A stretch of DNA of 64,000 nt from Flavobacterium fluviale (lineage in GTDB: Bacteria; Bacteroidota; Bacteroidia; Flavobacteriales; Flavobacteriaceae). The DNA lies in the NCBI RefSeq assembly GCF_003312915.1, contig NZ_CP030261.1, positions 2,976,001 to 3,040,000 of the forward strand, given 5' to 3'. Positions 24,499 to 32,458 of the stretch are shown piece after piece. How positions within the stretch are numbered: the stretch's first letter is position 1; every line of letters starts with the position of its first letter. The notes below the pieces were generated by a model. The model was not told the DNA's origin and ran no database searches. It saw nothing but the letters and a program-made list of their open reading frames with translations. Both the position numbers and the translations under genes were made by a program.

Positions 24499-26499
24499 AT
24501 GATACATCAAGATAAAGAAATAAAAATCACAAAAAATAAAGCCAAATCTTCCTGCTGCTGTTCGCATGATGAACCCGTGCACTCAGATAATGACGGACAC
24601 AGTCACGACGGTCATGACCATGAACATAATGTAGAAGGCAGTTGGTTTAAATTGTTTCTGCCGGCTATAATTTCTTTTGTTTTATTATTAATCGGAATCA
24701 CTTTTGATAATTACTTTCCGCAAAGCTGGTTTACAGGAGATGTGAGAACTATTTGGTATGCAATAGCTTATCTTCCGGTTGGACTTCCAGTTTTAAGAGA
24801 AGCTTATGAAAGCATTGTAAAAGGTGACGTTTTCTCAGAATTTTTCCTAATGTGTATTGCTACAATTGGTGCATTTGCCATTGGAGAATATCCAGAAGGT
24901 GTTGCCGTTATGCTATTTTATACCATTGGAGAAACTTTTCAGGGAATGGCGGTTAACAGAGCAAAATCGAGTATTAAAAGTCTGCTTGACCAGCGTCCAG
25001 ATGAAGTTCACGTTTTAGAAAATAATGAGGCAGTAAAAGTTAAGGCAAAAGACGTTCAGATTGGCGCTGTTATTCAGCTTAAAGCAGGAGAAAAACTAGG
25101 ATTAGACGGCGAATTATTATCAGATTCGGCTTCGTTCAATACAGCAGCTTTAACAGGAGAAAGCAAACCCGACACTAAAAAGAAAGGCGAAACCGTTCTG
25201 GCAGGAATGATAAACGGAAACACCATTGCAGAAGTAAAAGTAACAACTGCTTATAACGACAGCAAATTGTCTAAAATTCTTGAATTGGTGCAGAATGCTG
25301 CAACAAAGAAAGCTCCTGCAGAATTATTTATTAGAAAGTTTGCTAAAATCTATACTCCCATTGTGGTATATCTGGCAATCGCGATTTGTCTGCTTCCCAT
25401 GCTTTTTGTAGATAATTATGTTTTTAGCGATTGGCTGTACAGAGCTTTGGTCTTTTTGGTAATTTCTTGTCCATGTGCGTTAGTAATCAGCATTCCACTA
25501 GGTTATTTTGGTGGAATCGGTGCGGCCAGTAAAAACGGAATTCTCTTTAAAGGCAGTAATTTTCTAGACAGTATTTCGACGATTCAGAATGTTGTTGTTG
25601 ATAAAACAGGTACGATGACCGAAGGAGTTTTTAAAGTTCAGGAAGTCCTTATAAAACCAGAATTTGATAAAGAAGAAATCCTGAAATTGGTCAATGCTTT
25701 AGAAAGCCGAAGCACACATCCTGTGGCAACAGCAATTCATAATCATGTAGGGCAGATTGATGCTGCAGTTGAATTGAAAGATATTGAAGAGGTCTCGGGA
25801 CATGGATTAAAAGGTTCATACAACGGAAAAGAGCTATATGTTGGGAATTTTAAACTTCTGGATAAGTTTTCAATAGCTTATGATATTGACCCCACTTCAA
25901 TAGTATATACTACCATTGCAATTGCTTATGACGGAAAATTTGCAGGTTATTTAACAATTGCCGACGAAATAAAAGCCGATGCCCAAGAAACGGTTACAAA
26001 ACTAAAATCTTTAGGCGTAAAACTAACTATGCTGAGCGGCGACAAAACAAATGTTGTTCAGTTTGTAGCTGATAAACTCGGAATTGTAAAAGCTTTTGGA
26101 GATTTGCTTCCAGAAGATAAAGTCAATAAAGTAAACGAAATTAAAGCCAAAAATGAAACGGTAGCTTTTGTCGGCGACGGTGTAAACGATGCACCCGTAA
26201 TCGCTTTAAGCACAGTCGGAATTGCGATGGGAGGTTTGGGAAGTGACGCCGCAATTGAAACCGCAGACATTGTCATTCAGGACGATAAACCGAGTAAAAT
26301 TGCAATGGCTATAAACATCGGCAAACAAACCAAAAAGATTGTCTGGCAGAATATCACTTTGGCTTTCGTAGTAAAAGCTTTTGTTTTAATTCTCGGTGCA
26401 GGCGGACTTGCTACAATGTGGGAAGCTGTTTTTGCTGATGTTGGAGTTGCGCTGTTAGCGATTCTAAATGCGGTTAGAATTCAGAAGATGAAGTTTTAA
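24499..26499 (+). CDS. Zn/Cd-type P1B heavy-metal ATPase
   Basis: This 666-residue P-type ATPase exports Zn2+/Cd2+/Pb2+ from the cytoplasm. Seen in order are a His/Cys-rich N-terminus (SSCCCSHDEP and GHSHDGHDHEHN) in place of a ferredoxin-like HMA domain, the actuator TGES loop in AALTGESKPD, the membrane CPC motif in VISCPCALVISIPLG, the phosphorylation site DKTGTMTEG, the HP site (STHPVATAI), MLSGDKTN and GDGVNDAPVIA. The late membrane helices carry Lys (AFVVKAFVL) and Asp (FADVGVALLAILNAVR), the P1B-2 signature for divalent zinc-group metals. It lies behind the RND efflux genes and ends at a bidirectional terminator. Confidence 0.93.
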   Translation: MIHQDKEIKITKNKAKSSCCCSHDEPVHSDNDGHSHDGHDHEHNVEGSWFKLFLPAIISFVLLLIGITFDNYFPQSWFTGDVRTIWYAIAYLPVGLPVLREAYESIVKGDVFSEFFLMCIATIGAFAIGEYPEGVAVMLFYTIGETFQGMAVNRAKSSIKSLLDQRPDEVHVLENNEAVKVKAKDVQIGAVIQLKAGEKLGLDGELLSDSASFNTAALTGESKPDTKKKGETVLAGMINGNTIAEVKVTTAYNDSKLSKILELVQNAATKKAPAELFIRKFAKIYTPIVVYLAIAICLLPMLFVDNYVFSDWLYRALVFLVISCPCALVISIPLGYFGGIGAASKNGILFKGSNFLDSISTIQNVVVDKTGTMTEGVFKVQEVLIKPEFDKEEILKLVNALESRSTHPVATAIHNHVGQIDAAVELKDIEEVSGHGLKGSYNGKELYVGNFKLLDKFSIAYDIDPTSIVYTTIAIAYDGKFAGYLTIADEIKADAQETVTKLKSLGVKLTMLSGDKTNVVQFVADKLGIVKAFGDLLPEDKVNKVNEIKAKNETVAFVGDGVNDAPVIALSTVGIAMGGLGSDAAIETADIVIQDDKPSKIAMAINIGKQTKKIVWQNITLAFVVKAFVLILGAGGLATMWEAVFADVGVALLAILNAVRIQKMKF

Positions 26500-26515
26500 T
26501 TTGTCGCAAAAAATA

Positions 26516-26542
26516 AAAGCCCAATTTATTGAATTGGGCTTT
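26516..26542. terminator. Bidirectional terminator
   Basis: AAAGCCCAATT (26516-26526) pairs perfectly with AATTGGGCTTT (26532-26542) around loop TATTG. It lies between the convergent ATPase and tautomerase genes. Confidence 0.85.
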
Positions 26543-26555
26543 AGTATTTTTATTT

Positions 26556-26954
26556 TCACTTTCTTAAATGCTTGGGTTCCTGAATTTCGCCATTGCCAAA
26601 AGACCAATTTTCAAGTCCATTGTTTTCTAATAAAACAATGATCACATTATTGATTGTTATTTCTGTTGAAGCCGCAATTCTGGTTGCAATTTGACCGTAC
26701 AACTTCTTTTTTTGTTCCAATGTTCTTCCTTGGCCTGCTGTAATTTGAACGTAAACAATATCTGCAGAATGCGAAATTCCCAGATAACTTTCAGGATATT
26801 TTATTTGGTGAGGTTCTAATTCTTCAATAACATGAAAATAATCATCCTGCGGAATATGAAATTCGGCAATTAAAGATTCATGAATGGATTGTGAAATAGT
26901 ATTTTTTGTTTCTAATGAAAGTTTTTTCGGCAGATTGATTCGAACAAATGGCAT
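26556..26954 (-). CDS. Tautomerase-superfamily protein
   Basis: This 132-residue protein is a probable double-length member of the 4-oxalocrotonate tautomerase / MIF superfamily. The start is placed at the ATG that gives MPFVRINL, because the catalytic base in this family is the N-terminal proline exposed after Met removal; a longer reading would hide it. SLETKNTISQSIHESL and QGRTLEQKKKLYGQIA fit the helices of the two half-repeats. A proline-led MPF start and the internal repeat make it a likely active tautomerase, with unknown substrate. It stands alone, with a possible -7 box at 26981-26988. Confidence 0.85.
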   Translation of the reverse strand: MPFVRINLPKKLSLETKNTISQSIHESLIAEFHIPQDDYFHVIEELEPHQIKYPESYLGISHSADIVYVQITAGQGRTLEQKKKLYGQIATRIAASTEITINNVIIVLLENNGLENWSFGNGEIQEPKHLRK

Positions 26955-26980
26955 TTTATGTTTTTTATATGTTACCACTA

Positions 26981-26988
26981 CAAAGATA
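26981..26988 (-). promoter_or_regulatory. TAnnTTTG -7 box for the tautomerase gene
   Basis: On the minus strand this reads TATCTTTG, an exact consensus match, 26 nt upstream of the ATG at 26954. No clear -33 element was seen. Confidence 0.4.
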
Positions 26989-27021
26989 GAAGCTCTTTCT
27001 CAATATTAAGTAAGAGTGCAA

Positions 27022-27054
27022 AAAGAAACCCCGAAATTAGTTCGGGGTTTCTTT
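27022..27054. terminator. Terminator of the DUF1254 gene
   Basis: A perfect 14-bp stem, AAAGAAACCCCGAA (27022-27035) with its complement at 27041-27054 and loop ATTAG, lies 13 nt past the stop codon of the minus-strand gene. Confidence 0.85.
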
Positions 27055-27067
27055 GTAAATAATTAGA

Positions 27068-28564
27068 CTATTTCACTTCTTCAAAATCTCCAGGCTTCCA
27101 GCTTCCGTTAAAAGCAGGAGCTTCGGGACCGTAAATTCTAAAATAGGTGAACCAGCCTTTATCAGGAAGCGTCTGAATCCAGACATTTTCTTTTCCTGTT
27201 GGTGCTTTTGGACCAAAATACAATTCAACAGAAGAACCTTGTTTGTCTTTCAGTTCAAACATAGAACGCAAAGCAGCCTTATTTTGATTGGTCAAGATTT
27301 CACTTCGTGTTGCATTATCATAAATCGTAACCGACCAAAATAGTTTGGCGGGAACAGGCAGCGGAACGGTTAATTTGTATGTTTTGCTTCCGTCCAAATA
27401 TTTTCCATTATTATCTTTCATTCCAAGCCAATACAATGAACCCGCTCCAGGAGCACGATTAAACATAGCCGGAGATTCTACCTGCGCTTGATAAAACCAT
27501 TTTTCGCGCGCGTAGAGATCGGTATAATTTTCAGTATCAAAAGTACCATTGGCGTAGCGTAAAACTGCCCATTCCCATTGACGGTCTTTCCATACGATGC
27601 GGTCTGGTCTTCGGTCAGCAAAAGATTGTACACGCATTATGGCATTTCCTTTTTGAGCCGCTTTTTCTAATATGGCTTTCATTCGGGCATCTGGATTAAA
27701 AAGTTTTCCTTTTTCTATTCCCAGTTCAGCCAATTCTCCATACATAATGCGATACGCAGGATTAGCGGGTTCTTTTTGAATCAAATCATTCAGTTTTTCC
27801 CAGTATTTAATGTTGTTTTCCCACGAAAGTGGAGTGAAATCAGCGCCTTTTTTATTCAAGCTGACCCATGTCGGCTCTTTCCAGTCTGCTGGTTTATTGA
27901 GCGGATAGACTTTTACAGATTTCATTAAGGCTTCGGCAGTTTCTGCTTTTCCATCAAGTGGAAGTGCTCTTAACATTAATATTAATCGATTAGTTGTAGG
28001 TTTTCCAACAAAATATCCTGCAGGAATTTTGCCCGTATATCCAGGCGGTACAATAATATGTTTGCCGCCTTTTCCTTTGTCTGGACCAGGAAGGCCAATA
28101 TCCATAATGTACAATTGATTTAAATCATTTGCCACAGACATTAACGGTCCAGGCGGAACATCAACAACCATTGGACCGTATTCTGAAAGGTCGAAAACAA
28201 GTCCTGCATATTTGGTGTCGGAGTTTGGCGTAAAAACGAGCTGGTTTGGCGTTCCGTCTAATATGGCAAACGTTTTATTGGGAACAACTCCATTATTTAA
28301 GTTTCCTTCCCAAGTGCCTACAAATGATACCGATGGATAAAAGAATCTGTACGTTTGAATGGCTCGGTTTAAATCCGCTTCATCGTAGGCATTTTTAATA
28401 GTAGAATCTGTTGGGTAACCTCCAACAAATTCAAATTCGGAATCAGATTTAGAGTTCGATTCTGAATTTGAATCTGAAGTTGTTGGATTTTCTATTTTCT
28501 TTTGAGTACAAGAAGCAAGTAAAAAGCAGACTAAAAGAGACGAAAGATAAATTTTGGCTTTCAT
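27068..28564 (-). CDS. DUF1254/DUF1214 lipoprotein
   Basis: This 498-residue protein has a lipobox (LLVCFLLASC followed by TQKK) and then a Ser/Asn/Glu-rich spacer. The DUF1254 part follows (AIQTYRFFYPSVSF, TPNSDTKYAGLVFDLSEYGP, VVDVPPGPLMSVANDLNQ) and then the DUF1214 part (LTVPLPVPAKLFWSVTIYD, EILTNQNKAALRS, DKGWFTYFRIYGPEAPAFNG). These paired domains are common in bacterial envelope proteins, but no reaction is established. ATG 28564 is chosen because it gives a short, clean lipoprotein signal. It is monocistronic with a -7 match at 28601-28608 and a strong terminator. Confidence 0.88.
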   Translation of the reverse strand: MKAKIYLSSLLVCFLLASCTQKKIENPTTSDSNSESNSKSDSEFEFVGGYPTDSTIKNAYDEADLNRAIQTYRFFYPSVSFVGTWEGNLNNGVVPNKTFAILDGTPNQLVFTPNSDTKYAGLVFDLSEYGPMVVDVPPGPLMSVANDLNQLYIMDIGLPGPDKGKGGKHIIVPPGYTGKIPAGYFVGKPTTNRLILMLRALPLDGKAETAEALMKSVKVYPLNKPADWKEPTWVSLNKKGADFTPLSWENNIKYWEKLNDLIQKEPANPAYRIMYGELAELGIEKGKLFNPDARMKAILEKAAQKGNAIMRVQSFADRRPDRIVWKDRQWEWAVLRYANGTFDTENYTDLYAREKWFYQAQVESPAMFNRAPGAGSLYWLGMKDNNGKYLDGSKTYKLTVPLPVPAKLFWSVTIYDNATRSEILTNQNKAALRSMFELKDKQGSSVELYFGPKAPTGKENVWIQTLPDKGWFTYFRIYGPEAPAFNGSWKPGDFEEVK

Positions 28565-28600
28565 GATTTTAAGTATTTGATTTGTAGTTGTATGTGTAAT

Positions 28601-28608
28601 CAAAATTA
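28601..28608 (-). promoter_or_regulatory. TAnnTTTG -7 box for the DUF1254 gene
   Basis: On the minus strand this reads TAATTTTG, 36 nt before the start at 28564. It fits consensus and position only. Confidence 0.4.
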
Positions 28609-28679
28609 GAGGTTCTATAAGAATATTTTTATAGAATTGAGATTAAAAATGGTTGCATATTACAATATGCAACATAAAA

Positions 28680-28707
28680 AAAGCCAAATCATGAAGGATT
28701 TGGCTTT
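28680..28707. terminator. Terminator of the VOC gene
   Basis: AAAGCCAAATC (28680-28690) pairs with GATTTGGCTTT (28697-28707) around a 6-nt loop, 23 nt beyond the minus-strand stop. Confidence 0.85.
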
Positions 28708-28730
28708 GATTTTAAGTATTGCAACATTGT

Positions 28731-29384
28731 TTAATCAAATTGTAATGCAATTGACATTCCCTTATTTTCTAGTTTAATTTCTGTTTTATTGCTTTCAGAT
28801 GGAGTTTGTGTTGGGTACCAGTTTCGATTTGGTTTAACCATAATCAATAAACCTTCGTCATCGCCAATTGCGGCAAAAAGTTCGCTGTTAGTATTTTTAG
28901 AAAAGAATTCCAGTCCGTGTTTTGCTGCTAATTGTTTTCCCAATTCTAACGGATTTTCATTTACAATTCCAATTTCGCTGATATTTAAAATTGCTTTAGA
29001 ACTGAATTTTTCTGTTTGTGAGTTATCAAGATCATGTCTGGCTATGAATTCCAGTAAATTTCCGTTATTATCGTAAAAATACGATGCGTTGGCATTCCAG
29101 TTTTCAAAATTGGCAACAACGTTTTGATCTTCAATACTAATTAAATTTATTTTGTTTCTGCACCATTGTATTACTTCTTCCAGTTTGTTTTCAGGAATAT
29201 TAAAAGCAAAATGATAAATTGATTTAAAATCTGCATTTTCAACAAATTCTAAAATGGAATTCCCAGCTTGAATGGAAATTGAGTTTGTCTTTTTTTCTAT
29301 GATTGGAAGTTCTAAAACATCTTGATAAAATATTGCTGTCTGCTGAATATTATTGCTCTGAATTTGGATGTGTTCTAATTTCAT
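28731..29384 (-). CDS. VOC-superfamily (glyoxalase-like) protein
   Basis: This 217-residue protein has the vicinal-oxygen-chelate fold: KLEHIQIQSNNIQQTAIFY, then SIYHFAFNIPENKLEEVIQW, ASYFYDNNGNLLEFIARH, and a second less obvious half (LNISEIGIVNENPLELGKQL). His in LEHI, His in IYHFAF and Glu in LLEFIA are placed as in metal-binding VOC enzymes, so a lyase, isomerase or dioxygenase-type activity is possible. The ATG at 29384 begins the first beta-strand and is preferred over an upstream reading with 16 extra residues. It has its own promoter match and terminator. Confidence 0.85.
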   Translation of the reverse strand: MKLEHIQIQSNNIQQTAIFYQDVLELPIIEKKTNSISIQAGNSILEFVENADFKSIYHFAFNIPENKLEEVIQWCRNKINLISIEDQNVVANFENWNANASYFYDNNGNLLEFIARHDLDNSQTEKFSSKAILNISEIGIVNENPLELGKQLAAKHGLEFFSKNTNSELFAAIGDDEGLLIMVKPNRNWYPTQTPSESNKTEIKLENKGMSIALQFD

Positions 29385-29429
29385 ATTGGTATTTTTTATT
29401 GAAGAAAAAAAAGCTTCCTCTGTTTCAAA

Positions 29430-29437
29430 CAAATTTA
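29430..29437 (-). promoter_or_regulatory. TAnnTTTG -7 box for the VOC gene
   Basis: On the minus strand this reads TAAATTTG, 45 nt before the ATG at 29384. No -33 element was seen. Confidence 0.4.
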
Positions 29438-29602
29438 AAGAATCGCTTGTGTTTTGTGGTTGGAGTGCTATTTTATACTTTGATGAAAGGATAAGAAATT
29501 AGTATTGAATGTATTTAAAAGGATATGATTTTATTTTTAATAATGTGTCTTATCGTGATAGATTTATGACTTATATGAGATATTTTAATTATTTGATTAA
29601 AA

Positions 29603-29610
29603 TACATTTG
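29603..29610 (+). promoter_or_regulatory. TAnnTTTG -7 box for the two-gene unit at 29.6-31 kb
   Basis: TACATTTG is an exact consensus match 20 nt before the ATG at 29631. It also overlaps an alternative GTG start, which argues for the downstream ATG. Confidence 0.45.
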
Positions 29611-29630
29611 TGTTGAATTTATCACAACAG

Positions 29631-30092
29631 ATGACAAGTCAAATAGACATATACGAAACTAAATTTGGGCAATTAATTTTAAGTCATGGACCTGAGAATG
29701 ATTTTGTTTGGTCAGGACAAATAAATGAATTCCCAATTTATATTTTTACCAAAGACAGAAACTTATCCAATAATACAATTGAATTTGTAGAAACAATAGT
29801 TTCTGATATTGAAGGATACATAGAAACGTCTATTTTATTCATGAAACAGACCATAATTAGAGAAAGAGAAAAATATAATATCAAAGAAAATGAGTATCTC
29901 ATAATTTTGGATAAGAACTATTGTCCAGTAGATCAGCCAGAGTTTATCTTTTATGAGAATTCTTCTGAATGGTCAATTCGATTTGCAGAAGGGATATTTA
30001 GTATTTGTGATCCATTCGGAATTGCAGTTACCTTTAAATTTAAAACGCCTTTAGGTGTTGATAATCTTGAGGATAGTGAATATATCGATTAA
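29631..30092 (+). CDS. Hypothetical protein, possible immunity-type protein
   Basis: This 153-residue soluble protein was not recognised. It begins SQIDIYETKFGQLILSHGP, has a helical middle (NNTIEFVETIVSDIEGYIET) and ends with a strand-like EWSIRFAEGIFSICDPFGIAV. There is no signal peptide, membrane segment or known motif. ATG 29631 is preferred to a GTG seven codons upstream, which would overlap the likely -7 box. Thirteen nucleotides separate it from the interrupted gene at 30106, so the two form an operon. The very AT-rich text, lone position and soluble size resemble immunity genes of polymorphic toxins, but no toxin gene is nearby, so this is only a guess. Confidence 0.65.
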   Translation: MTSQIDIYETKFGQLILSHGPENDFVWSGQINEFPIYIFTKDRNLSNNTIEFVETIVSDIEGYIETSILFMKQTIIREREKYNIKENEYLIILDKNYCPVDQPEFIFYENSSEWSIRFAEGIFSICDPFGIAVTFKFKTPLGVDNLEDSEYID

Positions 30093-30105
30093 AAAAAAAT
30101 TAAAT

Positions 30106-31023
30106 ATGCAAATTAACTTTATAAAAAGTGGATACGGTACTTATGGAGGATCACTTACTGAGCCTTTTAGATACTTTGGAAGAATAATTTCAGATAGATT
30201 TAAAGAACAAGGAATAGAATTTCCTTTTAAAGAGATTGAAATTATATTAGCTCTTTTTTCAAACAAACCAAAAGGAAAAGATAAAGAAATTTATAATGAT
30301 TGGTTTAATAAATAACCAAGATATTATAGAGGTAAAAATAGACTTACTATAACTTTACCTGTATTTGAAACTGAAAAAAGTTTAGAAGATATTTTTGAAT
30401 TAATTTATCGTGGTTTTGAAATTATTTTTGCCAAGAAAAAGAAAGATGATCTTTATGATACTGAAAAGGTAAAACAAATATTATCCCTTTTAAAAACAGA
30501 ATTGCAAAATACTGATCTTGTAAAATTAAGTGAACAATATGAATCACTTTTATATCAGGAAGAATTAAAACGAAGAATTGATGAAAGACAAGAAAGAGAA
30601 AATCGTACAATTGAAAATAAAAAATTAATACGTGATTTAAGATTTTATTATCATTTCACGAATATTGGTTACCGATATTTTACGCCTTATGACAATAATT
30701 TTTGTGATAAGATTTTAAATAAACTTCGTGATCGAAAATTCAAGCTTCCAGATTATACTCACTTATATATTAGGGTTTCGGATTCTTTTGAAAATGCTTT
30801 GTATCATACAACGAGATCAGAAAACTGGTTTGTTTGCGGTATTGCCGTTTTAAAAGATTATATGGATTATCCAAAGAAAAATGAAGCAGAAAAGAAAAAG
30901 ATAGTTTTTGATTTGATAAGAGAAGGTTTGAATGATATTGCTAAAATTGATAATTTAGATATGCAAACTTTAAATCAGGTTTTGGATGAAGTTGAAAGTG
31001 AGATTAATGATGTGCCTAAATAA
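30106..31023 (+). pseudogene. Unknown gene interrupted by a single in-frame TAA
   Basis: The reading frame that starts at ATG 30106 stops at TAA 30313-30315 after 69 codons, but the same frame then stays open to the TAA at 31021-31023. The text straight after the stop (PRYYRGKNRLTITLPVFETE) continues without a start codon and reads as ordinary protein, so the two pieces are one gene of 305 codons with one nonsense codon. The N-terminus is QINFIKSGYGTYGGSLTEPF; the middle is a charged coiled coil (LYQEELKRRIDERQERENR); the end is helical and acidic. The family is not recognised. A true nonsense mutation, a base-calling error, or read-through are all possible. Downstream restart at ATG 30502 would give 173 residues. 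Confidence 0.75.
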
Positions 31024-31094
31024 AAAAGCCCATTTCCAAAAGAAAACGGGCTGATTAGATTTGCAGATTTGGGGCAATTTACAAACTAACTAAA

Positions 31095-32291
31095 TTATTT
31101 CGGCATTTCAGGAACCATAATTCTTCTCGTTGGCGTGCTTAAAGTTTCGATAAAAGCCAAAAGATTGCTTATTTCTTCTTTACTTAAATTCAGTTTTTTA
31201 AGTGCAGGATCTACTTTTGGAATTAGTGAATCTCTTGGAGTTCCCAGATATTTTTTCTGAACAGGAGATGGGTTTCCTAAATTGTATAATTCCACTACAT
31301 CTAAAAGAGTTGGAAAATGTCCGTGATGCATCCACGGTTTTGTGTTTACAACTTCACGAAGGGTTGGCGTTCTGAATTTGCCAATATCTTTTACATCTTT
31401 GGTGACATTGTAACGCCCGAAATCTTCGTTTTTTGTTCCGAATAAAGTCTGACCGTCGTTATGAAACTGATTGTCGCTGAAATAAGGCGTATTATGGCAG
31501 TTGATGCATTGCGCTTTGGTTCTAAATAAATGCATTCCTTTAACCTGAGAATCGGTAAAAGCCTCTGATTTTCCGCTCACAAAATGATCAAATTTACTTT
31601 TCGGACTATTGATTGATCTTTCTAAAGTCGCAATCGCATATTGAATTCGCTCTAAAGTCACTTTTTTATCTCCAAAGGCAGCCGTAAATAAAGAATTATA
31701 ACCTTTAATCTTCGCAATTTTATCAACGGCGATCGTCAGTTTTTCATTCATTTCCAAAGGATCCGAAACAGGAAACTGAGCCTGATCTTCTAAACTGGAA
31801 GCACGTCCGTCCCAAAATAGAGAAGTGGCATATGCGGAGTTTAAAATCGTCATCGAATTACGTTTTCCCGTTTGGCGATCATGCCCGAAAGAACGTGTCA
31901 AATTGTCCGTCCAGCCCAATTCTGGATTATGACAGGAAGCGCAGGCAATTTGTCCACTTCGAGATAATCTCGGATCAAAAAACAAGATCTTTCCCAAACT
32001 TTCTTTTTCCTTAGAATACGTATTATAAGCGGGATAAGGAACCGCAGGAAGTACTCCAATATCCTGAAATTTAGCTTTATCGACGCTTTCGTGCAATTCC
32101 GCAGCCGGCCATTTGGAAGCATCACCGCTGGAATAGATTTTTCGTAATTCCTGGACATCTATATAATCGGGTTCTTCAACGCTTTTATAAGCTGACAAAC
32201 CCAGCAGGAATAGGAGAGGGAAGATTAGTTTTTTCAATTTTTTTTTATGTTTTGTTTTTTTGTTTTTTTTGTTTGAGGTTTCAGGTTTCAC
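31095..32291 (-). CDS. Di-haem cytochrome c peroxidase / MauG-family protein
   Basis: This exported protein of up to 398 residues has two haem c sites, CASCHNPELGW and CINCHNTPYFSD, with LGKILFFDPRLSRSGQI before the first and GKFRTPTLREVVNTKPWMHH before the distal-ligand region. The Met in PWMHHG resembles peroxidase-type rather than MauG Tyr ligation. The start is uncertain: the GTG at 32291 gives a Lys/Asn-rich leader, while a TTG at 32237 gives a normal signal peptide (KKLIFPLLFLLGLSAY). A 12-copy hexamer repeat ends just upstream. It follows the SusCD-type cluster on the same strand and may detoxify peroxide or oxidise a partner protein such as the adjacent lipoprotein. Confidence 0.88.
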   Translation of the reverse strand: MKPETSNKKNKKTKHKKKLKKLIFPLLFLLGLSAYKSVEEPDYIDVQELRKIYSSGDASKWPAAELHESVDKAKFQDIGVLPAVPYPAYNTYSKEKESLGKILFFDPRLSRSGQIACASCHNPELGWTDNLTRSFGHDRQTGKRNSMTILNSAYATSLFWDGRASSLEDQAQFPVSDPLEMNEKLTIAVDKIAKIKGYNSLFTAAFGDKKVTLERIQYAIATLERSINSPKSKFDHFVSGKSEAFTDSQVKGMHLFRTKAQCINCHNTPYFSDNQFHNDGQTLFGTKNEDFGRYNVTKDVKDIGKFRTPTLREVVNTKPWMHHGHFPTLLDVVELYNLGNPSPVQKKYLGTPRDSLIPKVDPALKKLNLSKEEISNLLAFIETLSTPTRRIMVPEMPK

Positions 32292-32292
32292 G

Positions 32293-32364
32293 TCTCAGTC
32301 TCAGTCTCAGTCTCAGTCTCAGTCTCAGTCTCAGTCTCAGTCTCAGTCTCAGTCTCAGTCTCAG
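32293..32364. repeat. Hexanucleotide microsatellite (TCTCAG) x12
   Basis: Twelve perfect copies of TCTCAG occupy 72 nt; the minus-strand reading is CTGAGA. The array directly abuts the GTG start candidate of the di-haem peroxidase. In the frame of that GTG it reads TGA stops, so it is not coding. Confidence 0.95.
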
Positions 32365-32380
32365 TATTTCGTTAGGCTCC

Positions 32381-32415
32381 AAGCTTTGTCAAAGTTTTAA
32401 ACTTTGACAAAGCTT
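32381..32415. repeat. Perfect 35-nt palindrome, possible terminator
   Basis: AAGCTTTGTCAAAGTTT at 32381-32397 is followed by one T and its exact reverse complement to 32415. It lies 44 nt beyond the stop of the SusCD-associated lipoprotein gene and could end that operon, separating it from the peroxidase gene. Confidence 0.8.
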
Positions 32416-32458
32416 CCTCATCGGAACTGAAAACTGAAAACTGAGACTGAGTACTATT

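Noticed and set aside
31027..31053. Possible terminator after the interrupted gene
   Set aside because: The stem AGCCCATTTC / GAAAACGGGCT has mismatches and is not followed by a T-run, so it was not called.
32293..32364. Short regular repeat array considered as CRISPR
   Set aside because: The unit is six bases with no spacers, so it is a microsatellite; no cas genes are present.
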